64,000 nt of DNA from Devosia sp. SL43 (lineage in GTDB: Bacteria > Pseudomonadota > Alphaproteobacteria > Rhizobiales > Devosiaceae): assembly GCF_021729885.1 (NCBI RefSeq), contig NZ_CP063401.1, positions 3,216,501 through 3,280,500 of the forward strand. The letters run 5' to 3'. Below, in pieces: positions 25,845-34,992 of the stretch. The translations under genes and the position numbers were made by a program. Position 1 is the first letter of the stretch. Each line of letters starts with the position of its first letter. The notes beneath the pieces are model-generated. The model worked only from the letters and a program-made list of their open reading frames with translations. It did no database searches and was not told where the DNA came from.

Positions 25845-26774
25845 ATGGCCGACCAGACGGGACCCATTGCCGAAATCAGGGCGTTCAACCGCTTCTATAC
25901 AAAGGTCATGGGCCTGCTTGAAGACGGCATGCATGAAAGCCCATTCACCTTGGCCGAGGCGCGTGTCGTCTACGAGCTGGGCAAGCGCGGCGTGTCGACC
26001 GTAGCCAGCGAATTGGCGCGCGATTTGGCCATGGACCCGGGGCAACTGAGCCGACTGGTGCGGCGCCTCGACAGCTATGGCCTGCTGTCGATCACGCCGG
26101 TCCGCGGCGACAAGCGGGCCAACAACCTGACGCTGACACCACGGGGCGACGCGGTCTATCAGGGCTTCGACAGTGCAAGCAATGCCGCAGTCAGCGCCCT
26201 TATTGCCCCGCTGGACGATCGGCGCCGCCGCGACCTCATCGAGTCCATGGCTCGGATCCACACTCTGTTGGCGACGCCCCGGCCCTCGGGGCCAATAGTG
26301 CTGCGCTCCCATCGCATCGGCGAGCTGGGCTGGCTGATCCACCGTCAGGGGCTGCTCTACAATGAGCAGTTCGGCTGGAACATCGAGTTCGAGGCGCTGA
26401 TCGCCGGCATCTATTCCCAGTTCCAGTTCGCGCCGGATGCGCCGGCCAAGGACCTGTGGGTCGCCGAGCAGGATGGCGGCATTGTCGGCTCGATCTTCGT
26501 CATGCCGTCAGAGGGATTGCCCGGCTCGGCCCAGCTGCGCATGCTCTATGTCGAGCCATCAGCGCGCGGCCAGGGTATCGGCGCCACGCTGGTGTCGCAG
26601 GCCGTCAGCTTCGCCCGCGGCAAGGGTTACGAGCGCATGCGGTTATGGACCCACACCAATCAGACCTCGGCGGGCAAACTCTATGCCGGCGCCGGCTTCC
26701 AGATCGTCGAGACCATGCCGGAGCACAATTTCGGCAAGGAACTGATGGGTGAGATTTGGGAAATGCGGTTCTAA
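25845..26774 (+). CDS. MarR-GNAT fusion: regulator with acetyltransferase domain
   Basis: A 309-residue protein with two parts. Residues about 1-145 are a MarR-type winged helix (STVASELARDLAMDPGQLSR, LVRRLDSYGLLSITP). Residues about 155-309 are a GNAT acetyltransferase with the acetyl-CoA loop ARGQGIGATLVSQAVSFA and the closing segment KLYAGAGFQIVETMP. The fusion is a known architecture, with no established single function. I chose the ATG at 25845, 7 bp after GGAG; the TTG at 25827 and ATG at 25839 are badly placed for that site. Confidence 0.88.
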   Translation: MADQTGPIAEIRAFNRFYTKVMGLLEDGMHESPFTLAEARVVYELGKRGVSTVASELARDLAMDPGQLSRLVRRLDSYGLLSITPVRGDKRANNLTLTPRGDAVYQGFDSASNAAVSALIAPLDDRRRRDLIESMARIHTLLATPRPSGPIVLRSHRIGELGWLIHRQGLLYNEQFGWNIEFEALIAGIYSQFQFAPDAPAKDLWVAEQDGGIVGSIFVMPSEGLPGSAQLRMLYVEPSARGQGIGATLVSQAVSFARGKGYERMRLWTHTNQTSAGKLYAGAGFQIVETMPEHNFGKELMGEIWEMRF

Positions 26775-27709
26775 TATCCCCGCCCGCGATCCACCACATT
26801 GATCAGCGGCTCCCCCGCCTCATGCGCCTTGATGATGGCGCTGAAATAGGTGACGCCGCTCTTCTCGTTGCTGATCGCCGCGATATGGGGCGTGATGTAG
26901 CAGTTCTCGATATCCCAGAGCGGGCTGGATGCCGGCAGCGGCTCGGTCTCGAACACGTCGAGGCTGGCCGCGCCCAGCGTGCCGTCGGCCAGGGCGCGCA
27001 CGATATCGGCCTCGCGCTGGTGTCCGCCGCGCGCCGCGTTGACGATGACCGGTCCGCCATCGAGCCGGTCGCGCCGCAGCTTGCTGAAGGTCTCGTAGTT
27101 GAGAATAGCAGTGGTTTCCGGCGTTAGCGGCAGCAGGTTGACCAGGATATCGGTTCCCCCGAGAAATGCGTCGAACGTCTCGGCCCCGGCAAAACCTTCA
27201 ACGCCGTCGATGGCCTTGGGCGTCCGGCTCCAGCTGCGCAGATCAAAGCCCAGCGGCTTAAGTCGGCTGACCGCATCCTGTCCCAGTACGCCCATGCCCA
27301 TGATGCCTACCGTAGTTTCTGAGGCAGCCGGTGGATAGAGCTGGCTCCAGCGGCGTGCCTTCTGGTCGGCGCGGAAGCGGGTATAGAGGCGGTGATGCAT
27401 GGTGACATGAGCCACCACATAGTCGCTCATGCGCTGGCTCAGGTCTTCATCGACGAAGCGGACGATCGGCGCCTCGGGCAGGCGAGGATGCTTGAGCAGC
27501 GCATCGACACCAGCGCCCAGCGACAGGATGGCCTTGAGCCCGCCGAGGCCCTCGAATGCCTCGGGCTTGGGCTTCCACACGAAGATGTAGCGGATGTCGG
27601 CGGGGTCAAACGCGTCGCCGCGACGCACCACGGGGTAGGGCGCTAGTGCCGTACGCAGCTTATCGGCCCAGCTTGCCTCGTCGACATCGGACAGGTGCAG
27701 CAGCAGCAT
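26771..27709 (-). CDS. D-2-hydroxyacid dehydrogenase, glyoxylate/hydroxypyruvate reductase A type
   Basis: A 312-residue NAD(P)-dependent enzyme. It has the Rossmann motif GIMGMGVLGQDAV near residue 137, a catalytic arginine segment VIVNAARGGHQ, and the late histidine in YITPHIAAISN. Enzymes of this kind reduce glyoxylate or hydroxypyruvate in the cytoplasm. It converges with the MarR-GNAT gene (stops overlap by 4 bp). Confidence 0.9.
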   Translation of the reverse strand: MLLLHLSDVDEASWADKLRTALAPYPVVRRGDAFDPADIRYIFVWKPKPEAFEGLGGLKAILSLGAGVDALLKHPRLPEAPIVRFVDEDLSQRMSDYVVAHVTMHHRLYTRFRADQKARRWSQLYPPAASETTVGIMGMGVLGQDAVSRLKPLGFDLRSWSRTPKAIDGVEGFAGAETFDAFLGGTDILVNLLPLTPETTAILNYETFSKLRRDRLDGGPVIVNAARGGHQREADIVRALADGTLGAASLDVFETEPLPASSPLWDIENCYITPHIAAISNEKSGVTYFSAIIKAHEAGEPLINVVDRGRGY

Positions 27710-27780
27710 GGTTGTTCCCTTCGTGAAAAAGCCGCGCCAGTTGCCGGGCGCGGCTCGAAATCCTCATTGCTCGACAAACC

Positions 27781-28563
27781 CTATGGGGTCGTCGTGGCTG
27801 GCGCAGCGGGTGCGGCTGGTTCAGCCGGAGCCGGAGCCGGCGTCGTTGCCGGAGCTGCCTCTGTGCCGCTTGTCGTCGGCGTGCCTTCCACCGGCGTTTC
27901 GGCTGCCGGAGTCTCCGCAGCAGCAGCCGGCGCAGCGGCGTCAGCGGGAGCCTCGGCGCCTTCGGCCGGGATCGCGGCCTCACCCTCGGCGGGAGCGGCA
28001 GGTGCTGCCTCTTCCGCCGGCGGGAACGGCACGGGATTGGCCGACAGCGTCTGCAGGTAGGCCAGGATGTCGGCGCGTTCCTTGGCGGTGCGGATACCGG
28101 CAAAGTTCATCTTGGTGCCCGGCACATAGTCGGCCGGCTTAGTCAGGAAGTGGTTCAGGTTCTCGTAGGTCCAGGTATCGCCGGCGGCGTTGTGCGCCAG
28201 CATGCCGTCCGAATAGCTAAAGTCCGCTATGCTGCCTTCGGGGCGGCCGACCACGTCATAAAGGTGCGGGCCCTGCTTGTTGCCTTCGCCTTCACCGAAA
28301 TTGTGGCAACCGGCGCATTTCTTGACGGCGGCCGCGCCCTTGGTCGCATCGGCGCTGGCCAGCAGCACGCCCAGAGGTACTTCCGGCTCGGCCGGCGTTG
28401 CCGGGCCACCAGCTTCGGCGACCTCAGGCTCGGGCAGGTTATAGCCTGGGCCGCGATCGGCCACGGGGGCGTAGATGGCCTCGGCGACAAAGCCGGCGCC
28501 CATGACGAACAACAGCGTGCCCAGCACGGCGCCCATGATCTTGTTAAGCTCGAACGAATCCAT
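27781..28563 (-). CDS. Membrane-anchored cytochrome c with Ala/Pro-rich tail
   Basis: A 260-residue class I cytochrome c. A membrane anchor (about residues 10-32) precedes a haem site CAGCH at 83-87; the sixth ligand is probably M152 in GTKMNFAG. It resembles the CycM-type electron carrier between the bc1 complex and terminal oxidase in alphaproteobacteria. After about residue 178 follows an 80-residue tail of Ala, Pro, Glu and Thr without fold. I chose ATG 28563 because AGGAAGA precedes it at good spacing; the frame from 28584 is less likely. Confidence 0.9.
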   Translation of the reverse strand: MDSFELNKIMGAVLGTLLFVMGAGFVAEAIYAPVADRGPGYNLPEPEVAEAGGPATPAEPEVPLGVLLASADATKGAAAVKKCAGCHNFGEGEGNKQGPHLYDVVGRPEGSIADFSYSDGMLAHNAAGDTWTYENLNHFLTKPADYVPGTKMNFAGIRTAKERADILAYLQTLSANPVPFPPAEEAAPAAPAEGEAAIPAEGAEAPADAAAPAAAAETPAAETPVEGTPTTSGTEAAPATTPAPAPAEPAAPAAPATTTP

Positions 28564-28727
28564 TTGGTCTTCCTGCCAGTCCATCCCCTGCGGACGATAG
28601 TCGAACCGGCCTCAACTTTCGATAGCCCATAGGGAAATCGCCTCAACGGAGGGGCCCGACGCGCGCGGAAGATAGTCGCAAAGCCCGTGCCCGCGCAACT
28701 ACGCAAACCCAGGCTGCGACACTTCGA

Positions 28728-28880
28728 GCCGCCCCCCTGGGGAAAATCGCTCCGGTGGAGCGATTTTAGGCGAGAAGGCCATGAGAGCTATGCTCGAATG
28801 GCGCGGCCGCCCCCCAGGGGAAAATCGCTCCAGTGGAGCGATTTTAGGCGAGAAGGCCATGAGAGCTAAGCTCGAATGGC
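28728..28880 (+). repeat. Tandem pair of 75-bp repeats with palindromes, before pheA
   Basis: 28728-28802 and 28806-28880 are nearly identical 75-bp units (period 78). Each holds an 11-bp stem palindrome AAAATCGCTCC / GGAGCGATTTT (28743-28767 in unit 1), then GGCGAGAAGGCC and an ATG followed by AGAGCTA and GCTCGAATGGC. The same palindrome recurs at 36732-36757. The units have the look of a mobile extragenic repeat; each ends in what could be a ribosome site and start codon. Confidence 0.85.
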
Positions 28881-28960
28881 CCCACCCGCCGCATGCTCAG
28901 ATTGACTTGCAAACGCTTGAGCGCCTAAAGCCTCTCCGCCTAGCAGAATTGGACCTCGAG

Positions 28961-29788
28961 ATGACCAAGAAGATCGCTTTCCAGGGTGAACCCGGCGCTT
29001 TCAGCCATGCCGCCGCCAACAATGTGTTCCCCGGCGAAGATGCGATCGGCTGCGTCACCTTCGAGGAGACCATCAACGCCGTGCAATCAGGCAAGGCTGA
29101 CTATGCCGTCGTGCCGGTCGAAAACTCGCTCTATGGCCGCATCACCGATATCCATCACCTGCTGCCCGAAAGCGGCCTGTTCATCATCGGCGAGACTTTT
29201 CTGCGCGTCGAGATGAACCTGCTTGGCGTACCCGGCGCCACGCTGTCCGATATCAAGTCGGTGCAGTCGCTGTCGGTGGCCCTCGGGCAATGCCGCAAGT
29301 TCATTGCCGACAATGGCTTCCGCACCATCAATGCCGTCGATACGGCTGGCTCGGCCCGCGAAATTTCGCAGAAGGGCGACAAGTCCGTCGCCGCCATCGC
29401 CTCGCGCTTTGCCGGCGAAATCTACGGCCTCGACGTGCTGGCCTCCAATATCGAAGATGCCGACCACAACACCACACGCTTCCTGGTGCTGTCGCCGAAC
29501 GAACAGCGTGCCCCGCAGGGCGGCAAGCTCAAGACCACCTTCGTGTTCCGCGTGCGCAACGTGCCGGCCGCGCTCTACAAGGCCATGGGCGGCTTTGCCA
29601 CCAATGGCGTCAACATGACCAAGCTCGAAAGCTACATGGTCGGCGGCGCATTCACCGCTACCCAATTCTATGCCGATATCGAGGGGCACCCGTCCGACCC
29701 GGGCGTGGTGCACGCCTTCGAAGAACTGGAGTTCTTCACCGACCACTTCCGGGTGCTGGGCGTCTATCCGGCGGCCGAGAGCAAGTAG
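28961..29788 (+). CDS. pheA: Prephenate dehydratase
   Basis: A 275-residue enzyme converting prephenate to phenylpyruvate in phenylalanine synthesis. The N-terminal catalytic domain begins KIAFQGEPGAFSHAAA and has the conserved DTAGSAREI and TTRFLVLS (the TRF motif). A C-terminal ACT domain (KTTFVFRVRNVPAALYKAMG, then LESYMVGGAFTATQFYADIE) gives feedback control by phenylalanine. I chose the ATG at 28961, where homology begins; the frame is open upstream into the repeats from 28781, so a start at one of the repeat ATGs cannot be excluded and would add 60 residues of repeat origin. Confidence 0.95.
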   Translation: MTKKIAFQGEPGAFSHAAANNVFPGEDAIGCVTFEETINAVQSGKADYAVVPVENSLYGRITDIHHLLPESGLFIIGETFLRVEMNLLGVPGATLSDIKSVQSLSVALGQCRKFIADNGFRTINAVDTAGSAREISQKGDKSVAAIASRFAGEIYGLDVLASNIEDADHNTTRFLVLSPNEQRAPQGGKLKTTFVFRVRNVPAALYKAMGGFATNGVNMTKLESYMVGGAFTATQFYADIEGHPSDPGVVHAFEELEFFTDHFRVLGVYPAAESK

Positions 29789-29817
29789 GGCGCAGGACCG
29801 ATCGGCCCTGTTGGCAT

Positions 29818-30255
29818 TCAGCCCAGCTCCTGGGCAAGGCCGATCAGCAGCCCTTCGGGCCCGCGGATGTAGCAGAGCCGGTATACTTCTTTGTATTGGA
29901 CGACTTCTCCCACGAGCTCCGCACCGCGATTGCGAAGCCGTTCCAACGTGTCGTCGATGTCGTCTACGGTGAACATGGCGCGCAGGTAACCCAGCGCATT
30001 CACGGGAGCGCTGCGGTGATCGGCGATAACCGCCGGTGCGAGGAAACGCGATAGCTCGAGCCTGCTGTGGCCGTCCGGCGTGCGCATCATCGCAATCTCG
30101 ACATGCTGATCGCCCAGTCCGGTGACCCGTCCGGCCCATTCGCCCTCGATCGTGGCCCGCCCTTCGAGCTCAAGACCAAGTTCGACAAAGAAATCGATCG
30201 TCGCGCCGAGGTCCTCGACGACAATTCCAATATTGTCCATCCGCTTGACGGCCAT
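29818..30255 (-). CDS. VOC (glyoxalase-fold) family protein
   Basis: A 145-residue protein with the paired beta-alpha-beta-beta-beta units of the VOC superfamily (RMDNIGIVVEDLGATIDFFV in the first half, YLRAMFTVDDIDDTLERLRN in the second). Such proteins are glyoxalases, dioxygenases or resistance proteins; the specific reaction is not evident. It converges with pheA. Confidence 0.85.
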   Translation of the reverse strand: MAVKRMDNIGIVVEDLGATIDFFVELGLELEGRATIEGEWAGRVTGLGDQHVEIAMMRTPDGHSRLELSRFLAPAVIADHRSAPVNALGYLRAMFTVDDIDDTLERLRNRGAELVGEVVQYKEVYRLCYIRGPEGLLIGLAQELG

Positions 30256-30319
30256 GTGTCCAACCTCCGAAATAGGTCGTCGTTGATCCTATCAGGACCG
30301 CAGCAAAATGGTCTGCTGA

Positions 30320-30556
30320 CTAGCCTTCCATCAGGCCGGGCGGCAACTTGCCCAGCCGTAGCAGCACGCGCGGCTCGTCATAGGTGTCGGTTTCGAGATC
30401 GACTTCCTGCGAGAAGGCGATCACACCCGCCCGGCTGGGCGCAAGCCGTTCGGCCGTGGCCATCGCCTTGTCGGCGCTCTTGGACTGCTGCACCGGATCG
30501 GCGACCAGCTTGCTGCCACTCTGCTTGAAGGCCTGCACGAGATACATGGTCGCCAT
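30320..30556 (-). CDS. Small conserved hypothetical protein
   Basis: A 78-residue protein (MATMYLVQAFKQSGSKLVAD; DKAMATAERLAPSRAGVIAF) with the look of a small stress or regulatory protein of this order. The ATG at 30556 follows AGGAGCG. The longer frame from 30709 overlaps the dapD promoter region and is rejected. No known function. Confidence 0.7.
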   Translation of the reverse strand: MATMYLVQAFKQSGSKLVADPVQQSKSADKAMATAERLAPSRAGVIAFSQEVDLETDTYDEPRVLLRLGKLPPGLMEG

Positions 30557-30707
30557 GAGTCGCTCCTGGTGTGGAGCAGGGCCTATCACCTCGTACGGCC
30601 GATCCCTAGGCAATTGACGCAAGTTGGGCGCGCTCCCGCTCGCCCAGTGATTGACACCACGCCCCTCCCGGCTATGGTCCGCCCGCAATTCTATCGGGGA
30701 ACCCGCC

Positions 30708-31550
30708 ATGTCCTACGCCGATCTCGCCAAGACTATCGATGACGCTTTTGAGGCCCGTGCCGAGATTCGCTTCGATACCAAAGGTCCGGTGCGCGAGGCG
30801 GTGGAAGAAGCGCTGATGCTGCTCGACAGCGGCAAGGCACGCGTCGCCGAAAAGATCGATGGCGCCTGGCAGGTCAACCAGTGGCTCAAGAAGGCTGTGC
30901 TGCTGCAGTTCCGCCTCAACGACAACCGGCTGATCGAGGGTGCGCCCGGCGGCTCCAATTATTGGGACAAGGTCGCCACCAAGTTCGAGGGCTGGGGCGA
31001 AGCCGACTTCCGCTCGGCCGGCTTCCGCGCCGTCCCCGGCGCCGTGGTGCGCCGTCCGGCCTATATCGCCAAGTCGGTCGTGCTGATGCCCAGCTTCGTC
31101 AATGTCGGCGCCTATGTCGACGAGGGCACCATGGTCGACACCTGGGTCACCGTCGGCTCCTGCGCCCAGATCGGCAAGAACGTACACATTTCTGGCGGCG
31201 TCGGCATTGGCGGCGTGCTGGAGCCACTGCAGGCCGGCCCCGTCATCATCGAGGACAACTGCTTCATCGGCGCGCGCTCCGAAGTCGTCGAGGGCGTCGT
31301 CGTCGGCGAAGGTTCGGTCATCTCGATGGGCGTCTTCATCGGCGCCTCGACCAAGATCGTCGACCGCCAGACCGGCGAAATCCACATCGGCAAGGTGCCG
31401 CCCTACTCGGTCGTCGTGTCGGGCAGCCTGCCGGGTAAGGCAATGCCGGGCCACAACTGGGGCCCCTCGCTTTACTGCGCCGTCATCGTCAAGACCGTCG
31501 ACGCCCAGACCCGTTCCAAGACCGGCATCAACGAACTGCTGCGGGACTGA
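30708..31550 (+). CDS. dapD: 2,3,4,5-tetrahydropyridine-2,6-dicarboxylate N-succinyltransferase
   Basis: A 280-residue cytosolic enzyme of lysine and diaminopimelate synthesis, adding succinyl to tetrahydrodipicolinate. The C-terminal half is a left-handed beta helix with hexapeptide repeats ([37 protein letters not shown]), followed by a closing [20 protein letters not shown]. Length is normal. The ATG at 30708 fits the usual N-terminus ([19 protein letters not shown]). dapE lies 1.1 kb downstream in the same direction. Confidence 0.97.
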   Translation: MSYADLAKTIDDAFEARAEIRFDTKGPVREAVEEALMLLDSGKARVAEKIDGAWQVNQWLKKAVLLQFRLNDNRLIEGAPGGSNYWDKVATKFEGWGEADFRSAGFRAVPGAVVRRPAYIAKSVVLMPSFVNVGAYVDEGTMVDTWVTVGSCAQIGKNVHISGGVGIGGVLEPLQAGPVIIEDNCFIGARSEVVEGVVVGEGSVISMGVFIGASTKIVDRQTGEIHIGKVPPYSVVVSGSLPGKAMPGHNWGPSLYCAVIVKTVDAQTRSKTGINELLRD

Positions 31551-31673
31551 ACTACCTGCTCATCTGCCGTTCAGTTCCGGCTGCGTAGAAGGCGCGCAGC
31601 TCGGGAACACACTCCCAGCACTGAAAAGCTTGGCGGCCCTGATGGCTGCCTTCGTCACGATCTGGGGACACAC

Positions 31674-32045
31674 ATGATCAATCAAGACTGGAAATATCTG
31701 TTCACGAGCTTTAACGGCCGCATCACCCGCGAAACCTTTTGGGTTGGCCTTGCCGTCCTGATCGTCGTCAATATCGGCCTGTCGCTCATCGGCGCGTTTT
31801 TGGGCATGATCTTCGGGCCGCTCAGCTATCTCGCCGCTATCGCGTCGCTCGCGACGGTGTATCCGGCAGTGGCGTTGTACGCCAAGCGGTGGCACGACCT
31901 GTCCAAGTCCGGCTGGTGGACGCTGGTCGCGCTGATCCCGGTTCTCGGCGCGATCTACGTGATCTACATGCTGGCGATCAAGGAAGGCGAGCCTGCGAGC
32001 AACCAGTATGGCGCTGCAGCCTTCGACGGCCCAGTCGCTGCCTGA
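31674..32045 (+). CDS. DUF805 membrane protein 1
   Basis: A 123-residue inner-membrane protein with the DUF805 pattern: soluble N-terminus ending in GRITRETFW, three or four membrane segments, and the motif KRWHDLSKSGWW. DUF805 proteins have no assigned function. It follows dapD by 123 bp and is followed by a stem-loop. Confidence 0.9.
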   Translation: MINQDWKYLFTSFNGRITRETFWVGLAVLIVVNIGLSLIGAFLGMIFGPLSYLAAIASLATVYPAVALYAKRWHDLSKSGWWTLVALIPVLGAIYVIYMLAIKEGEPASNQYGAAAFDGPVAA

Positions 32046-32064
32046 TTTCGGATTTTGACCGTTA

Positions 32065-32098
32065 CCGGTGCCTGCTCCTGATCGGGAGCGGGCACCGG
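32065..32098 (+). terminator. Stem-loop after the first DUF805 gene
   Basis: CCGGTGCC(T)GCTCC and GGGAGC(G)GGCACCGG pair over 14 positions with one mismatch and a 5-nt loop. It is followed by CCTATTTG, too weak a U-tract for a strong terminator, but probably ends the dapD message or stabilises it. Confidence 0.5.
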
Positions 32099-32221
32099 CC
32101 TATTTGCAAGGCCATGTCGGGGCTGCGGGATTGAGGCGTCTGGCGGGATCTTCGCGAGTCACCTAGAATGTGACCATGCCGGAATGGGTCCCGGTGAGTC
32201 TGATTTCTGAGGGGAAATATC

Positions 32222-32671
32222 ATGGACTTCCAACAACTGTATCTGACGAACAGTGGCCGCATCTCACGCAAGACCTGGTGGATCGGCACGCTGCTGCTGA
32301 TCGTCGCCAGCTTTGTACTGTATTTCATTCTCGGCCTGGTCGGTTTGGGCGTCACCTCGACCTTCGGGCCGATCATCGTCTATCTGGCACTGATCTTCCC
32401 GGCACTCAATATAGGTCTCAAACGCCGGCAGGATCGCGACAATGACGGCACGGACTATAAGATATTCATGGGTCTTTCCGCTGTAGTCACGCTGCTGCAG
32501 GCCTTCAATATCGGCAATGCCCGTACGGCCTCGCCCGACATGTGGATGACCGGCGTGTCCCTGCTGCTTGGCATCTTTGCGATCTACATCGTGGTGCAGA
32601 TAGGCTTCCTCAAGGGAACGACCGGCCCCAACAGCTACGGCCCCGATCCGCTCGGCTACGCCGCAGCCTGA
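32222..32671 (+). CDS. DUF805 membrane protein 2
   Basis: A 149-residue inner-membrane protein of the same family (SGRISRKTWWIGTLLLIVAS; GLKRRQDRDNDGTDYKIF) with four membrane segments. It is distant from the first DUF805 protein, so the pair is probably an old duplication. It ends 23 bp before dapE. Confidence 0.87.
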   Translation: MDFQQLYLTNSGRISRKTWWIGTLLLIVASFVLYFILGLVGLGVTSTFGPIIVYLALIFPALNIGLKRRQDRDNDGTDYKIFMGLSAVVTLLQAFNIGNARTASPDMWMTGVSLLLGIFAIYIVVQIGFLKGTTGPNSYGPDPLGYAAA

Positions 32672-32694
32672 TCGAACAAGGACGGGATAGACTG

Positions 32695-33858
32695 GTGACT
32701 GATAGCGTTGCGGGCGATCCCGTCCGACTTCTGAAAGACCTCATTGCCTGCCCCTCGGTGACACCCGAAACGGCGGGCTCTCTTGATGTGCTCAATCGCG
32801 CCCTGAGCGCGATCGGCTTTGCTGTAACCCGCCTCACCTTCGACGGTGACGGCTCCTATCCCGTCGACAATCTCTTCGCCGTCAGGGGCAACAGCGGTCG
32901 CCGCCTGCTGTTCGCCGGCCATACCGACGTCGTCCCACCCGGCGACCGTGCCCTCTGGACCGACGACCCGTTCACGCCCCACGAAGCTGATGGCAAGCTC
33001 TATGGCCGCGGCGCCGCCGACATGAAGTCGGGCATAGCAGCCTTTGTGGCTGCCGCCGCTGCCATCCCGGCTGATGCTGGCACGATCATGCTCGCCATCA
33101 CCAATGACGAGGAAGCCGACGCCATCAATGGCACCGACAAGCTGATGGCCTGGGCCGAGGCGCAGCAGCACCATTTCGATTTCGCCATTGTCGGCGAACC
33201 CAGCTCCGCCGCTCTGCTCGGTGACAGCATCAAGATCGGCCGCCGCGGCTCGTTCTCGGGTCTGGTCACCGTATCCGGCACCCAGGGCCACGTCGCCTAT
33301 CCCGATCGCGCCAACAACCCGTTGCCGGTGCTGGCGCGCGTGGTCACGGCGCTGAGCGATACCACCATCGATACCGGCACGGCGCATTTCCCGGCCACCA
33401 ATCTCGAAGTCACCTCCATCGATGTCGGCAATGCCGTGTCCAATGTCATCCCGGCCTCCGGCGCCATTCGCTTCAACATCCGCTACAACGATCTGTGGTC
33501 GCCCGAGACGCTGGCCGACTGGGTTCACGGCCGCATTGCGAGTGTTGATCATGCCGGTACATCGGTGACCTTCACCCTTTCCGGCGCCCCATCCCGATCC
33601 TTCCTGTCGCCGCTCAGCGATGATGTCGAGACGCTGTCATCGGCCATTGCGCATGTCACCGGTCGTCGCCCCGAATTCTCGACGGGTGGCGGCACCTCCG
33701 ATGCCCGCTTCATCGCGCAGTATGGTCCCGTGGTGGAGTGTGGCCTGGTCGGACCCTCCATGCACAAGGCCGACGAACATATCGCCCTGAGCGATCTCGC
33801 CGGCTTAACCGAGATCTATCGCGCGTTCATGAACAGATTTTTCGGAGGCGCGGCATGA
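32695..33858 (+). CDS. dapE: Succinyl-diaminopimelate desuccinylase
   Basis: A 387-residue M20-family metallohydrolase removing succinyl from N-succinyl-L,L-diaminopimelate. Metal and catalytic sites are visible: H76 and D78 in LLFAGHTDVVPPGD, GRGAADMKSG, TNDEEADA and the late HKADEH. The dimerisation lid contains GTQGHVAYPDRANNPLPVL. I favour the GTG at 32695 as start, since it gives the standard N-terminus; the upstream open frame (from 32542) lies over the DUF805 gene. Confidence 0.95.
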   Translation: MTDSVAGDPVRLLKDLIACPSVTPETAGSLDVLNRALSAIGFAVTRLTFDGDGSYPVDNLFAVRGNSGRRLLFAGHTDVVPPGDRALWTDDPFTPHEADGKLYGRGAADMKSGIAAFVAAAAAIPADAGTIMLAITNDEEADAINGTDKLMAWAEAQQHHFDFAIVGEPSSAALLGDSIKIGRRGSFSGLVTVSGTQGHVAYPDRANNPLPVLARVVTALSDTTIDTGTAHFPATNLEVTSIDVGNAVSNVIPASGAIRFNIRYNDLWSPETLADWVHGRIASVDHAGTSVTFTLSGAPSRSFLSPLSDDVETLSSAIAHVTGRRPEFSTGGGTSDARFIAQYGPVVECGLVGPSMHKADEHIALSDLAGLTEIYRAFMNRFFGGAA

Positions 33859-34391
33859 AGATCTGGTCTGTCATTACCGACGCCGTGACCGGCTGGACGA
33901 TGATCCTGCGCGGCGAGGAGGGGTGGCGCGATCGCTTCCGCATCACCGCCGCCGGACTCTTCACCGCTTTGCTCATTTTCGCCTTTGTCGCCTTCCTGGC
34001 GGTGGCTATTGCTTCGACCAGCATTGGCATGCCGGGCCCCATCGGCGTGCTGATCGGCATGTTCGTACTGGCATTGCCAGTAACCGCGCTGGTGGTCTCG
34101 CTGCTGGGCACGCGCATCATGCTCAAGAGCGATGAGCCGGTGCTTCCGGTGCTGGTGCCCGGCATCTTTGCCCTCACCGCATTCCTCATCGCCGAGGGTC
34201 TGCTCGCCATGATCGGCGGGCCGGCGGTGATGCTGGCCTGGCTGGCGCAGGGCTACCTGCTCTATCGCCTGGCGCGCGTCGCCACGAGCTGGAACGTGGG
34301 TATTGCTGCCGCATTCGCAGTTTTAAGTGTCGTCCTGCTTGTGGCATTGCGGTTGGGGCTCTACATGCTCTCCAACGCCGCCGCCATCTGA
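33855..34391 (+). CDS. Small membrane protein coupled to dapE
   Basis: A 178-residue protein with about five membrane segments (FTALLIFAFVAFLAVAIAST). The ATG overlaps the dapE stop (ATGA) and follows GGAGGCG, so it is translated with dapE. I do not recognise a function. A second membrane gene follows by about 20 bp. Confidence 0.75.
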   Translation: MKIWSVITDAVTGWTMILRGEEGWRDRFRITAAGLFTALLIFAFVAFLAVAIASTSIGMPGPIGVLIGMFVLALPVTALVVSLLGTRIMLKSDEPVLPVLVPGIFALTAFLIAEGLLAMIGGPAVMLAWLAQGYLLYRLARVATSWNVGIAAAFAVLSVVLLVALRLGLYMLSNAAAI

Positions 34392-34410
34392 ACCACCGAG
34401 CGTCCCGCCC

Positions 34411-34992
34411 TTGGCCCAGCCAAATTCGACACTTTTTGATGAACTGAAGGCGGCAGCCCGTGGCTGCTTGGCCTTGCTGGTGGGCGACCGTCAGTCCTCA
34501 AGTTATTTCGACTTCAGCCTGCGCGGCCTTGTCGGCAGCTTCATCGCCTTCCTGCTGGTCACTCTGGCCACGGCCTTCCTGCTGCCGCTGCTGCTGGGTG
34601 GCGTCAATCCGCCCGGCGAAGCGACGCGCGGCATCATCAGCACGCTGCTGCTGCTGGCCGTCAAGGATGGTGCCGCCTGGCTGTTCCTGCGCCAGAACGG
34701 GCGGCTCGACGGCTTCGTGCCGCTATTGGTGGCCGACAACTGGGTCAACGTGTTTGGTGCCATCATCGGTGCCATCGTTGCGGCAGTGGCCGGTCCGAGC
34801 GATATCGTGCTGCTGGGCATGGGCCTGATGGTGATCATTATCGAGGTCAATATCGCCCGGCTGATCGTCACCCTCAGCGCCTGGCAGATCGCCATTTTCA
34901 TCGTCATCCAGCTCGTCGCTTCGAGCGTTGGCGTCTTCCTTCTCTTCGCCTTCGGCATACTGGTCCTGCCCGAAGCGCCGCTGCCGGCCTAG
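34411..34992 (+). CDS. Second membrane protein of the dapE operon
   Basis: About 193 residues with a soluble start ([20 protein letters not shown]) and about four membrane segments. Probable start is the TTG at 34411; no ATG is in a sensible place, and the ribosome site is poor. It shows general similarity in size and layout to the preceding membrane protein. Function unknown. It converges with truA (4-bp overlap). Confidence 0.65.
   Translation: MAQPNSTLFDELKAAARGCLALLVGDRQSSSYFDFSLRGLVGSFIAFLLVTLATAFLLPLLLGGVNPPGEATRGIISTLLLLAVKDGAAWLFLRQNGRLDGFVPLLVADNWVNVFGAIIGAIVAAVAGPSDIVLLGMGLMVIIIEVNIARLIVTLSAWQIAIFIVIQLVASSVGVFLLFAFGILVLPEAPLPA

Noticed and set aside
28728..28880. Tandem repeats considered as a CRISPR array
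   Set aside because: Only two units with a 3-bp gap and no spacers or cas genes; palindrome and ATG fit an extragenic repeat.
32542..32694. Upstream extension of dapE
   Set aside because: Lies over the second DUF805 gene and is unlike DapE N-termini; GTG 32695 is preferred.
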